64,000 nt of DNA, from positions 1-64,000 of the forward strand of contig CAMQSU010000004.1 in the NCBI GenBank assembly GCA_947037025.1, read 5' to 3'. A program made the translations under genes and the position numbers. The stretch is from an uncultured Clostridia bacterium. Its GTDB lineage: Bacteria; Bacillota; Clostridia; Christensenellales; UBA3700. The stretch's first letter is position 1; each line of letters starts with the position of its first letter. A model generated the notes under the pieces. That model had not been told where the DNA came from. It did not search any database and was given only the letters and a program-made list of their open reading frames with translations. Below are positions 36,163-44,940 of this stretch, one piece after another.

Positions 36163-37920
36163 ATGAATTGCAAAATCGGAATTAGACCTACTATCGATGG
36201 TAGATGGGGCGGAATCAGAGAAGGGCTTGAGGCTCAAACAATGGGAATGGCAAAATCAGCTAAAAAGCTTATCGAAGAGAACGTTCGTTATGCTGATGGC
36301 ACTAAAGTTGAAGTAGTTATCTGCGACACAACAATTGGTGGTAGTGCAGAAGCTGCAGCTTGTGAAGAGCAATTTGCTGCTGCAAATGTAACAGCAACAT
36401 TAACAGTAACACCATGTTGGTGCTACGGTGGTGAGGTTATGGATCTTAACATAAGCACTACTAAAGCAATATGGGGCTTTAACGGCACTGAGCGTCCAGG
36501 CGCAGTTTTCTTAGCTGCAGCAATGAGTGGTCATGCACAACGTGGCCTTCCTGCATTTGCTATCTACGGAACAGAAGTTCAAGATAGTACAGATACAACA
36601 GTTCCTGCTGACGTACAAGAGAAGCTTTTACGTTTCGCACGTTGCGCAGTAGCAGTTGGACAAATGAAGAATAAGTCATATGTAAATATCGGCTCAATTT
36701 CAATGGGAATCGCTGGTAGTACTTGTGACCCTGCATTCTTGCAAAACTTCCTTGGCATACGTGCTGAGTGGGTTGACATGGTAGAGATTTTACGTCGTAT
36801 GGATCTTAAGATCTATGATGAGAAAGAGTATGACAAAGCAATCAAATGGGCTAAAACAAATTGCCCAGAGGGTGATGATAACAATGCTAAGCCACTTAGC
36901 AAAGAAGAGAAAGCATCACAATTTGAGTTCTCAGTTAAGATGACATTAATCATCCGTGACATTATGTTCGGAAACAAAGAGTTAAAGAAAATTGATCGTC
37001 ATGAGGAAGCACTAGGCAGAAATGCACTACTAGGCGGATTCCAAGGACAACGTCAATGGACAGATTACAAGCCAAATGCAGATTTTTCTGAGGCTGTATT
37101 AAACAGTACTTTTGACTGGAATGGTAAAAGAGAGCCAATGATATTAGCAACAGAGAATGATGGACTTAACGGCGTTGCAATGGTATTTGGTAAGTTACTT
37201 ACTGGCCGCGCAAGCATATTCGCTGACGTTAGAACATACTGGAGTGCAGATGCAGTTAATAGAGTAACTAAACATAAACTTGCAGGAAAAGCTAAAGATG
37301 GTATTATCCATTTGATCAACTCAGGCGCAGCAGCACTTGATGGTAGCGGTGCTACTAAAGATGCAAGCGGCAATTCTACTATGAAACAATGGTGGGATGT
37401 TACTGATAAAGATCAAAAAGATATGCTTGCAGCTACAAAATGGGCTCCAGCTAACTTAGGATATTTCAGAGGTGGCGGATTCTCAAGTCAATATATCAGC
37501 CGTGGAGAAATGCCTGTTACACTAATCCGTGTTAACATGATTGGCAACATGCCTACTTTGCAAATTGCAGAGGGTTACACAGTTGAGCTTCCAACAGATG
37601 TTAATGCAACATTACTAAACAGAACTGACCCAACATGGCCAAGCACATGGTTTGCTCCACGTTTAATGGCAGATCATAATGCATTCAAAGATGTATATTC
37701 AGTAATGGCAAATTGGGGTGCGAACCACGGTTCATTCACTTATGGACACATTGGTAAAGATTTAATTACAATGGCAAGTATGCTAAGAATGCCTGTATCA
37801 ATGCACAATGTTGAGGATTGCGATATTTATCGTCCACATGCATTCAGTGGTTTTGGTACAAAATGTACTGAGTCAAGTGACTACAGAGCATGCGCTCAAT
37901 ACGGTCCTCTTTACAAGTAA
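36163..37920 (+). CDS. fucI: L-fucose isomerase
   Basis: At 585 residues it is close to the E. coli enzyme (591). Recognisable features include the N-terminal IGIRPTIDGRWGGIREGLE, the active-site Glu/Asp region (ATENDGLNGVA) and the C-terminal MADHNAFKDVYSVMANWGANHGSFTYGHIG. It converts L-fucose to L-fuculose, using Mn2+, in the cytosol. AAGGAGAA precedes the ATG. It follows fucU directly. L- or D-arabinose isomerase activity is a known side reaction of the family. Confidence 0.97.
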   Translation: MNCKIGIRPTIDGRWGGIREGLEAQTMGMAKSAKKLIEENVRYADGTKVEVVICDTTIGGSAEAAACEEQFAAANVTATLTVTPCWCYGGEVMDLNISTTKAIWGFNGTERPGAVFLAAAMSGHAQRGLPAFAIYGTEVQDSTDTTVPADVQEKLLRFARCAVAVGQMKNKSYVNIGSISMGIAGSTCDPAFLQNFLGIRAEWVDMVEILRRMDLKIYDEKEYDKAIKWAKTNCPEGDDNNAKPLSKEEKASQFEFSVKMTLIIRDIMFGNKELKKIDRHEEALGRNALLGGFQGQRQWTDYKPNADFSEAVLNSTFDWNGKREPMILATENDGLNGVAMVFGKLLTGRASIFADVRTYWSADAVNRVTKHKLAGKAKDGIIHLINSGAAALDGSGATKDASGNSTMKQWWDVTDKDQKDMLAATKWAPANLGYFRGGGFSSQYISRGEMPVTLIRVNMIGNMPTLQIAEGYTVELPTDVNATLLNRTDPTWPSTWFAPRLMADHNAFKDVYSVMANWGANHGSFTYGHIGKDLITMASMLRMPVSMHNVEDCDIYRPHAFSGFGTKCTESSDYRACAQYGPLYK

Positions 37921-38033
37921 TATAATTAACAATTTTGATGGCTTAGGTTACGGAATTTTTAAAAACAGAAAATGTGTTTGTTAACAATAAATACATCACA
38001 ACATTCTATCATTGATAGGTGGCAGAAATGCAT

Positions 38034-38079
38034 TTATGGCAAAGTTTTATACTTAATAGTGTAATATCTTTGCCATTTG
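38034..38079 (+). other. Stem-loop upstream of the kinase gene
   Basis: ATGGCAAAG (38036-38044) pairs with CTTTGCCAT (38068-38076) across a 23-nt loop, and TGCA/GCA extend the stem. It lies in the 229-bp fucI-kinase gap. No T-run follows, so it may be an mRNA-processing or stability element, or an operator. Confidence 0.45.
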
Positions 38080-38149
38080 CACGTATTTGCTATGCAATTA
38101 ATAGTAGATGTGGTATAATATATTTATATACAAGCATGGAGGGAAAAAG

Positions 38150-39583
38150 ATGTCAAAAAAAGTATTAGCTTTTGATTTCGGTGCGTCAAGCGGCAGAGCT
38201 GTATTGTTTCATGTTATCGGCGGAAAGTTAGAAATGCAGGAAGTGCATAGATTCTCTAACGATCCTGTTGAGATAAACGGAACGTTACACTGGGACGTTT
38301 TAAGACTATATCACGAAATTAAAGTAGGTATAACCAAAGCGAAAGCAATAAGCGCATTTGATGCAATCGGAATTGACACATGGGGTGTTGATTTTGGGCT
38401 CATCGACGAAAATGGCAATTTGCTAGAGAATCCCGTACATTATAGAGATGAAAGAACAGACGGGTGCATGGAAAAAGTTTTTAAGCTTATACCTAAAAAA
38501 GAATTATATTTAAGATGTGGTTTGCAGTTTATGCGTTTTAACACATTGTTTCAATTATTTTATCTGCAAAATAACCGCAATGATTTGATGTCTAGGACAA
38601 AAAAATTATTGTTAATGCCAGATTTATTTGCATACTTCCTAACGGGAGAAATGCGTTCGGAGTTTTCGCTAGCGTCAACAACACAAATGTTGAACCCGAA
38701 AACAGACGAATGGGATTTGGAGTTGTTGAAAGAGTTAGGAATCAATTCAAACATTTTACCGCCTCTTATACATGCGGGTGAAACTTACGGAAAGTTGAGT
38801 CAGAAACTAGCTGATGAATTAGGAGTTCCAAGAATCCCTGTCATTGCAGTTTGTGCTCATGATACAGCCTCAGCAGTTGTTGCTGTTCCTGAAGATAAAG
38901 AGCAAATATTGTTTTTATCGTGCGGAACATGGTCACTTATCGGCACGGAGCTGCATAAGCCTATCTTAACGGAGAAGTCTTATGAATGCGACATGACAAA
39001 TGAGCGTGGATATAACAAAACAACTAGATTGCTAAAAAACATTATGGGGCTATGGATAATCCAAGAATGCCGCAGACAATGGGAACGTGAAGGCATAGAA
39101 ATATCTTTTGCGGAAATAGCAAAGCAAGCTAACGAAAGCGAACCATTTGCAAACTATATAGATGTTGATGCAAGTATCTTTGAAATGCCAGGTAATATGC
39201 CAGATCGTATTGTAAAATACTGTGCAGATCATGGACAAACACCACCACATACAATCGGTGAGATTGCAAGGTGTGTGTATGAAAGTTTAGCTGACAAGTA
39301 TCGCAAATCGTATCAAGAAATTGAGTCGGTTACTGGCAAAAAGTTCAACGTGTTGAACATTGTCGGCGGTGGATGTAATGCGGAAATATTATGTCAGTTC
39401 ACAGCGAATGCACTAAACATGACAGTATGTGCAGGACCGAGTGAAGGCACTGCAACGGGTAATGCGTTAGTTCAACTAATGGCATTAGGCGAAGTTGACA
39501 ACATATCAGAAGCAAGAAAAATAGTAAAAAACAGCACCGATATCAAGGTTTATAAACCAAGCGGTGTTTGGCTACACAAGTAG
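38150..39583 (+). CDS. FGGY carbohydrate kinase, RhaB-like; predicted L-fuculokinase
   Basis: The 477-residue FGGY kinase has the ATP/Mg motif LAFDFGASSGRAVLF, the sugar-binding IDTWGVDFGL, HDTASAVVAVP, SCGTWSLIG and the C-terminal VGGGCNAEILCQFTANA. Its sequence is much closer to rhamnulokinase (RhaB) than to E. coli FucK. Its place between fucI and fucO implies it phosphorylates L-fuculose to L-fuculose 1-phosphate, a non-orthologous use of the RhaB subfamily. ATG 38150 after GGAGGGA is preferred to a longer frame from 38108. No rhamnose isomerase or aldolase is in the window. Confidence 0.92.
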   Translation: MSKKVLAFDFGASSGRAVLFHVIGGKLEMQEVHRFSNDPVEINGTLHWDVLRLYHEIKVGITKAKAISAFDAIGIDTWGVDFGLIDENGNLLENPVHYRDERTDGCMEKVFKLIPKKELYLRCGLQFMRFNTLFQLFYLQNNRNDLMSRTKKLLLMPDLFAYFLTGEMRSEFSLASTTQMLNPKTDEWDLELLKELGINSNILPPLIHAGETYGKLSQKLADELGVPRIPVIAVCAHDTASAVVAVPEDKEQILFLSCGTWSLIGTELHKPILTEKSYECDMTNERGYNKTTRLLKNIMGLWIIQECRRQWEREGIEISFAEIAKQANESEPFANYIDVDASIFEMPGNMPDRIVKYCADHGQTPPHTIGEIARCVYESLADKYRKSYQEIESVTGKKFNVLNIVGGGCNAEILCQFTANALNMTVCAGPSEGTATGNALVQLMALGEVDNISEARKIVKNSTDIKVYKPSGVWLHK

Positions 39584-39684
39584 ATTTATCTTACAAACAG
39601 TAATTGTTTTGATAAGATGATCTAATTATTAAGGTATCAGCTGCATAGCAGTAGATAAAATTATATATTTAGGAGGATGTAAAA

Positions 39685-40833
39685 ATGGCAAGATTTATTT
39701 TGAATGAAACATCATATTTTGGTGCAGGTTCTAGGAGTGAGTTAAAAACTGAGGTTATCGCAAGAGGTGCTAAAAAAGTTTTCGTAGTTACTGATAACGA
39801 TTTATTAAAGTTCAATGTTGCAAAAATGGTTACTGATGTACTTGAGGGCGTAGTTCCTTATACAGTATTCAGTGATGTTAAACCAAACCCAACAGTTAAA
39901 AATGTTTTAGACGGTCTAAATGCTTTCAAAGCAAGCGGAGCAGATCTAATCGTTGCAATCGGTGGCGGAAGTGTTATCGATACATCTAAAGCAATCAGTA
40001 TTATATATAACAACCCAGAGTTCATTGATGTAATATCACTTGAAGGCTGTGCTGTAACAAAAAATAAAGGTATACCAATCGTTGCATTACCAACTACTGC
40101 AGGAACAGCAGCAGAGGTTACAATCAACTACGTTATCACTGATGAGAAAAACGGCAGAAAGCTTGTTTGCGTTGATCCTCATGATATCCCAGTTGTTGCA
40201 ATTATCGATGCAGAGCTTATGTCATCAATGCCAAAAGGCTTAACAGCTGCTACTGGTATGGATGCATTAACACACGCAATCGAAGGTTATATCACTAAAG
40301 CTGCATGGGAGTTATCTGACATGTTCGAGATTAAAGCAATTGAGCTTATCTCTAAGCATTTAAGAGCTGCTGTTGCAAACGGAAAAGATTTAGTAGCAAG
40401 AGAAGGAATGGCACTTGGACAATATGTTGCAGGTATGGCATTCAGTAACGTTGGTCTTGGTTGCGTACACGCAATGGCTCATCCTCTAGGCGCTAGATAT
40501 GATACACCTCATGGTGTTGCAAATGCACTATTACTACCTGTAGTTATGGAGTTCAACATGAAAGGCTCTGAGGCTAAGTACAAGAACATAGCAGCTGCTA
40601 TGGGCGTTGATGTATCTAAAATGAATGACTCTGAAGGTGCTCTTGCAGCTCTTGCAGCAGTTAGAAAATTATCTACAGACGTTGCAATTCCTCAAAAGTT
40701 ATCTGACATAAAAATTCCAATGGAAGGATTAGAGCAACTTGCAAAAGATGCTGTAGTTGATCCATGTGCAGGCGGAAACCCAATCGACATGACAGAGGCT
40801 CAAATTTTAGCATTATACAAGAAAGCTTTTTAA
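39685..40833 (+). CDS. fucO: Lactaldehyde reductase (iron-containing ADH)
   Basis: The 382-residue iron ADH has the FucO-type start (RFILNETSYFGAGSR), IVAIGGGSVIDTSKA, PTTAGTAAEVT, and the metal site in MDALTHAIEGY through GCVHAMAHPLGARYDTPHG. FucO reduces L-lactaldehyde, released by the fuculose-phosphate aldolase, to L-1,2-propanediol with NADH, balancing redox under anaerobic growth. AGGAGG precedes the ATG. It lies between the kinase and aldolase genes. Confidence 0.95.
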   Translation: MARFILNETSYFGAGSRSELKTEVIARGAKKVFVVTDNDLLKFNVAKMVTDVLEGVVPYTVFSDVKPNPTVKNVLDGLNAFKASGADLIVAIGGGSVIDTSKAISIIYNNPEFIDVISLEGCAVTKNKGIPIVALPTTAGTAAEVTINYVITDEKNGRKLVCVDPHDIPVVAIIDAELMSSMPKGLTAATGMDALTHAIEGYITKAAWELSDMFEIKAIELISKHLRAAVANGKDLVAREGMALGQYVAGMAFSNVGLGCVHAMAHPLGARYDTPHGVANALLLPVVMEFNMKGSEAKYKNIAAAMGVDVSKMNDSEGALAALAAVRKLSTDVAIPQKLSDIKIPMEGLEQLAKDAVVDPCAGGNPIDMTEAQILALYKKAF

Positions 40834-40867
40834 TTTTAATTACAAATTTTAATTAGCAGAATAGCTA

Positions 40868-40900
40868 ATACTACCATATGATTTAATATGGTAATAGTAT
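40868..40900 (+). other. Intercistronic hairpin before fucA
   Basis: TACCATAT (40872-40879) pairs perfectly with ATATGGTA (40886-40893), and ATACT/AGTAT extends it beyond a short bulge. It ends directly at the fucA ribosome binding site (AGGAG from 40901) and has no T-run, so it may influence fucA translation or mRNA cleavage. Confidence 0.55.
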
Positions 40901-40915
40901 AGGAGAAATATATTT

Positions 40916-42211
40916 ATGAATCAAAAATTTAAACACCCAGCTGATCTATTAGTTGAGTTGATGAATCGCGTTTATTACCGTGGAATGACAACAACTTCAG
41001 GCGGAAACTTTTCAATGAAGGATGAAGATGGTAATATTTGGATTACTCCAAGCGGTATTGATAAAGGCACATTAACAAGAGAAGATATCGTTAAAGTTGC
41101 ACCAAACGGAGAGCGTTTTGGTAAACATAACCCATCATGTGAGCTACCATTTCATACAAAAGTGTATGAAGTTAGACCTGATATGAAAGCTGTTTTCCAT
41201 GCACATCCTCCAGCACTTGTGTCAATTAGCTTATTACGTAGAAAAGCTAAAATCAACTTGCTACCAACATTCTCAACAAAAGTTAAGAAGCTTGATACAA
41301 GTGTATATGACATTCCGGGCAGCATAGGATTAGGAGAGAAAATTTCAAAAGTTTTCGCTGCTGGCTCTGATGCAGTTATGATGGAAAATCATGGAATAGT
41401 TGTATGCGGAACTGATTTATATGACGCATTCAAGAAATTTGAGGCTATGGAAACTGCAGCTAACTTAACTTTAGAATGTCAAACATTCGGCAAAGAGAAA
41501 GAGCTTAACAGATCTCAGATTAAAGCATTCGGCAATGTGAAAACAGTAATGAAGAATGGCAAAATAGTTAGTTCAACTAATGAAATTGATTTACGTAACT
41601 CAATGGTTAAGTTCTCTCAAAGATCTTATCACCATAGACTATTTGATTCAACTGAAGGTATCTATGCAGTACGTGAGGATGATAATAACTTCCTAATCAT
41701 GGCAGATGATGTTGACAGAAAGTTGCTTGAAGCATGTGATATTGTTAAAGTGCAAAATGGTGTTGCAGAGCTAGGCAAAAAGCCTTCTCGTTATTCTGAT
41801 ATTTGTAGCGCAATATTTGCAAAAAACAAAGCAATTGGTTCAGTAGCAGTAGCACAACCAGTTTACGCTATGGCATTCGGTGCAACAGGACACTTCTTGG
41901 ATTCAAGAACTATTCCAGAAAGTTACATCAACATGCGTGACGTTGTTCATGTTAAATATGATGATTTCGTAGCAAACCCACTTTTAGTAGTTGACATTTT
42001 ATCACTAGTAACTCCAATAGTTATCGTTGATAATGCGTTGGTATTTGTAGTAGGTGCTAACATCACAAAATGTTTTGATTCACTTGAGGTTACTGACTTC
42101 ACAGCTAAAACATTATTGAATGGCGCGCGTTTGAAGAAATTAGGAGCTATCCAAACAATTTCTGATCAAGAAGTTGAAGACATGATAGTTGCTTTTAATT
42201 TACCTAGATAA
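40916..42211 (+). CDS. fucA: L-fuculose-phosphate aldolase with second degenerate aldolase domain
   Basis: The first 210 residues form a class II aldolase/adducin domain with active-site Glu in PSCELPFHTKVY, zinc ligands in VFHAHPPA and a third His in MMENHGIVVCG. It would split L-fuculose 1-phosphate into DHAP and L-lactaldehyde. The protein is 431 residues, about twice the E. coli length. Residues 220-431 look like a second aldolase/adducin fold in which the HxH and ENHG ligands are lost (AVAQPVYAMAFGATG, NALVFVVGANI). The extra domain is probably structural or regulatory. Confidence 0.92.
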   Translation: MNQKFKHPADLLVELMNRVYYRGMTTTSGGNFSMKDEDGNIWITPSGIDKGTLTREDIVKVAPNGERFGKHNPSCELPFHTKVYEVRPDMKAVFHAHPPALVSISLLRRKAKINLLPTFSTKVKKLDTSVYDIPGSIGLGEKISKVFAAGSDAVMMENHGIVVCGTDLYDAFKKFEAMETAANLTLECQTFGKEKELNRSQIKAFGNVKTVMKNGKIVSSTNEIDLRNSMVKFSQRSYHHRLFDSTEGIYAVREDDNNFLIMADDVDRKLLEACDIVKVQNGVAELGKKPSRYSDICSAIFAKNKAIGSVAVAQPVYAMAFGATGHFLDSRTIPESYINMRDVVHVKYDDFVANPLLVVDILSLVTPIVIVDNALVFVVGANITKCFDSLEVTDFTAKTLLNGARLKKLGAIQTISDQEVEDMIVAFNLPR

Positions 42212-42227
42212 ATAAAATTATATTAGG

Positions 42228-42269
42228 GCAGGATGACAGTGCTTAAGTACTGAAGTCCTGCTTTTTTAT
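42228..42269 (+). terminator. Rho-independent terminator of the fucose operon
   Basis: GCAGGA...CAGT pairs with ACTG...TCCTGC around GCTTAAGT, followed by TTTTTT. Confidence 0.87.
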
Positions 42270-42290
42270 TGCATAAAAACTGTGCAAAAA

Positions 42291-42323
42291 CACGCAAAAA
42301 ACACGCAAAAAACACGCAAAAAT
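42291..42323. repeat. 11-bp tandem repeat (three copies)
   Basis: CACGCAAAAAA is repeated three times, the last copy ending in T. It lies between the fucose operon terminator and the malic enzyme gene. It is too short for a CRISPR or origin assignment. Confidence 0.8.
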
Positions 42324-42408
42324 GAACAAAAATTAATTAAATTTGTTGATATAATTACAAATAATTGGTCAATAATTTATATAATTAAAGACATCAAGGA
42401 GTAATAAA

Positions 42409-43569
42409 ATGAGTAAAGCATTAGATTGTCACAAACAGTGGCAAGGAAAAATAGAAGTAATATCACGAGTATCTGTGCAAAGTCAAGAGGAATTGTCTAT
42501 AGCATATACACCAGGCGTAGCAGAGCCATGCCTTGCAATTGCGAAGGATAAGGAGCTAAGCTACACTTATACAAGAAGAAGTAACTTAGTTGCAGTAATC
42601 ACTGATGGCAGTGCTGTTCTGGGATTAGGCAATATCGGAGGACTTGCAGGAATGCCAGTGATGGAAGGCAAATGCGTACTATTCAAAGAATTTGCAAATG
42701 TTGATGCTTTCCCTCTTTGCCTATCTACTCAAGATAGCGGTGAGATTATTACAACAGTAAAAAACATTGCAGAGTCTTTCGGCGGTATAAATTTAGAAGA
42801 TATTTCCGCACCAAGATGCTTTGAAATAGAGCGTGCATTAAAGGAAAGTTGCGACATTCCAATATTTCATGATGACCAGCACGGCACTGCAATAGTGACA
42901 GCTGCGGCACTGATTAATGCACTTAAGTTCACAAAAAGAAAGATAGAAAAAACTAAAATAGTAATAATCGGCACAGGAGCAGCAGGTTCTGCTATTGCAA
43001 GATTACTACTTCAAATGAATGTATTTGATATATTAATGTGTGATAGAAAAGGTATTTTGTATGAGGGTAGAGATGGCATGGACTGGTCAAAAGTAGAGTT
43101 AGCTGCTATCACTAACAAGCAAAATCAGAAAGGCGCTATTGCTGATGCAGTGGTCGGAGCGGATGTTATAGTTGGCGTTAGTGGTCCTGATACTGTAACA
43201 CTTGATATGATTAAAAGTATGAATAAAGATGCTATTGTGTTTGCACTTAGCAACCCAACTCCAGAGATTATGCCTGACCTTGCAGTTAAAGGTGGCGCAG
43301 TAGTAGTTGGTACTGGTAGATCAGATTATCCTAATCAAATCAATAATGTACTTGCCTTCCCAGGAATATTTAGAGGTGCACTAGATGCTAAAGCTACTAA
43401 AATTACTGAAGGAATGAAAGCTGTATCAGTTCATGCAATAGCAAATCTTGTATCAGATAGTGAGCTTGCAGCTGACTTTGTAATACCAAGACCATTTGAT
43501 AAGCGTGTTGCAAAAGCTGTAGCAGATGCAGTTTATAAGCAAGCAAAACTTGAAAAAGTATGTAGATAA
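42409..43569 (+). CDS. NAD(P)-dependent malic enzyme
   Basis: This 386-residue short-form malic enzyme has the N-terminal LSIAYTPGVAEPC (catalytic Tyr), the metal/substrate segment IPIFHDDQHGTAIV, the nucleotide-binding VIIGTGAAGSAIARL and the C-terminal VVVGTGRSDYPNQINNVLAFPG. It decarboxylates malate to pyruvate, generating NAD(P)H, in the cytosol. AAGGAG precedes the ATG. It is downstream of the fucose operon but behind a terminator, so it is probably a separate unit. Confidence 0.95.
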   Translation: MSKALDCHKQWQGKIEVISRVSVQSQEELSIAYTPGVAEPCLAIAKDKELSYTYTRRSNLVAVITDGSAVLGLGNIGGLAGMPVMEGKCVLFKEFANVDAFPLCLSTQDSGEIITTVKNIAESFGGINLEDISAPRCFEIERALKESCDIPIFHDDQHGTAIVTAAALINALKFTKRKIEKTKIVIIGTGAAGSAIARLLLQMNVFDILMCDRKGILYEGRDGMDWSKVELAAITNKQNQKGAIADAVVGADVIVGVSGPDTVTLDMIKSMNKDAIVFALSNPTPEIMPDLAVKGGAVVVGTGRSDYPNQINNVLAFPGIFRGALDAKATKITEGMKAVSVHAIANLVSDSELAADFVIPRPFDKRVAKAVADAVYKQAKLEKVCR

Positions 43570-43682
43570 TTATTGATTTTAAAAGTATTTATCATGTTTT
43601 TTATGCGTAGTTTAACCATTATAATATTATCTAGTATTAAGTATAAAAAAATCTTAATTTACAATTAAATAAATTATATTTA

Positions 43683-43720
43683 AAAGACGCAAAGTTAATT
43701 AACTTTGTGTCTTTTTTTTA
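43683..43720 (+). terminator. Rho-independent terminator
   Basis: AAAGACGCAAAGTT pairs with AACTTTGTGTCTTT around AATT, followed by a T-run. It ends the malic enzyme transcript. Confidence 0.9.
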
Positions 43721-43985
43721 TGGTAATATATCAGTAAAAATAAAATAAATGAATCGAAAAAATTGCTAGTAAAATCAATCAATATTATGTGTTATATCTA
43801 ATAAAAATAATAAATAAAACTATACGTTATTTGTTAATTTTTTCAATGATTAATTAGTATCATGCTGCAAAATTATATTAAATTAAATTGTAAAAAAAGT
43901 GTTAATTCTTGCTGAAATACATAAGTTTATGCTATATTTAGTGTGCTTTCATGAGATACTTAATATAGTTTTAAAATGAAAAAGC

Positions 43986-44027
43986 AAAACAAAGTGCTCA
44001 GCAAAAATTTGCTGAGCACTTTGTTTT
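43986..44027 (-). terminator. Perfect 20-bp inverted repeat, terminator of asd-dapA-dapB
   Basis: AAAACAAAGTGCTCAGCAAA (43986-44005) is exactly inverted at 44008-44027 with a 2-nt centre. A-runs and T-runs flank both sides. Lying about 140 bp beyond dapB, it would stop the minus-strand operon and could act in both directions. Confidence 0.82.
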
Positions 44028-44163
44028 ATAGAATGAATGGGTTAATTAAAATAGTCAATAATCATCAATTATTTTTTAATTAAATATAGCATAAAAATAT
44101 TATAATCTACTACAATTGATTTGGCAAAAATATTACTCAAATTTGACTAACGAAATGTGCTAA

Positions 44164-44922
44164 TTAGCTAAGAAGATCTGCCATGTCATACATGCCATTT
44201 TTCTTAACTCCAGCAAGGAATATACCTGCTTTAATTGCACCTTCTGCAAAGACAGCTTTAGAGCTAGCTTCATGTTTAATAGTGATAATTTCGTCATTTC
44301 CAAGGAATAGCACTTCGTGTTTACCAACTACTGTACCGCCACGCACTGCATGTATACCAAGCTCGCGTTTATCACGCCTTGCATTGCTATCGTTGCGACC
44401 GTGCTTGTAGTTAAGCGTGTTGTTCATTTCCTTATTAATTGCATCAGCAATAGTTATTGCAGTGCCTGACGGGCTATCAACTTTAATATTGTGATGATAC
44501 TCTAAAAGTTCAATGTCAAACTTATCGCCAAGTACGTTAGTAGCTCTTTTAACTAAATCAATTAAAAGATTAACACCAAGTGACATGTTGCTTGCCTTGA
44601 ATATAGCAATATCTCTAGACATTTCACGGATATAATCTAGATGTATAGGCGTATGTCCTGTTGTGCATAATACTACTGGTATATGATTTTCCTTAGCATA
44701 AGGCAGCATATCATATATTGCATCGGCACGAGAAAAGTCGATGATAACATCAGGCTTTACATTGATATCCGACACTCCCTTAAAGATAGGAATGTTGAAG
44801 TCTGCAGGATCTGCAAATTTATCAACTCCGCCAGAAGCTTTAGTATTTTCACTAGCGTCTATACAGCTTAGCACAGTTCTGCCCAGTCTGCCGCCAACGC
44901 CCCAAATTAAAATATTAGTCAT
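44164..44922 (-). CDS. dapB: 4-hydroxy-tetrahydrodipicolinate reductase
   Basis: The 252-residue protein has the N-terminal Rossmann motif GVGGRLGR, the NADH-contact segment LCTTGHT and the catalytic/substrate segment LEYHHNIKVDSPSGTA with His-His and Lys. It reduces 4-hydroxy-tetrahydrodipicolinate in the diaminopimelate/lysine pathway. AAGGTG precedes the ATG on the minus strand. It is the third gene of the lysine-riboswitch operon, starting 18 bp after dapA. Confidence 0.96.
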   Translation of the reverse strand: MTNILIWGVGGRLGRTVLSCIDASENTKASGGVDKFADPADFNIPIFKGVSDINVKPDVIIDFSRADAIYDMLPYAKENHIPVVLCTTGHTPIHLDYIREMSRDIAIFKASNMSLGVNLLIDLVKRATNVLGDKFDIELLEYHHNIKVDSPSGTAITIADAINKEMNNTLNYKHGRNDSNARRDKRELGIHAVRGGTVVGKHEVLFLGNDEIITIKHEASSKAVFAEGAIKAGIFLAGVKKNGMYDMADLLS

Positions 44923-44940
44923 ATTATCACCTTTTGTATA

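Larger units (their letters stand above)
43570..44163. other. Intergenic region between converging malic enzyme and dapB genes
   Basis: These 594 bases hold two strong stem-loops (43683-43720 and 43986-44027). The rest is AT-rich sequence without ORFs or RNA genes that I can recognise. Confidence 0.45.
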
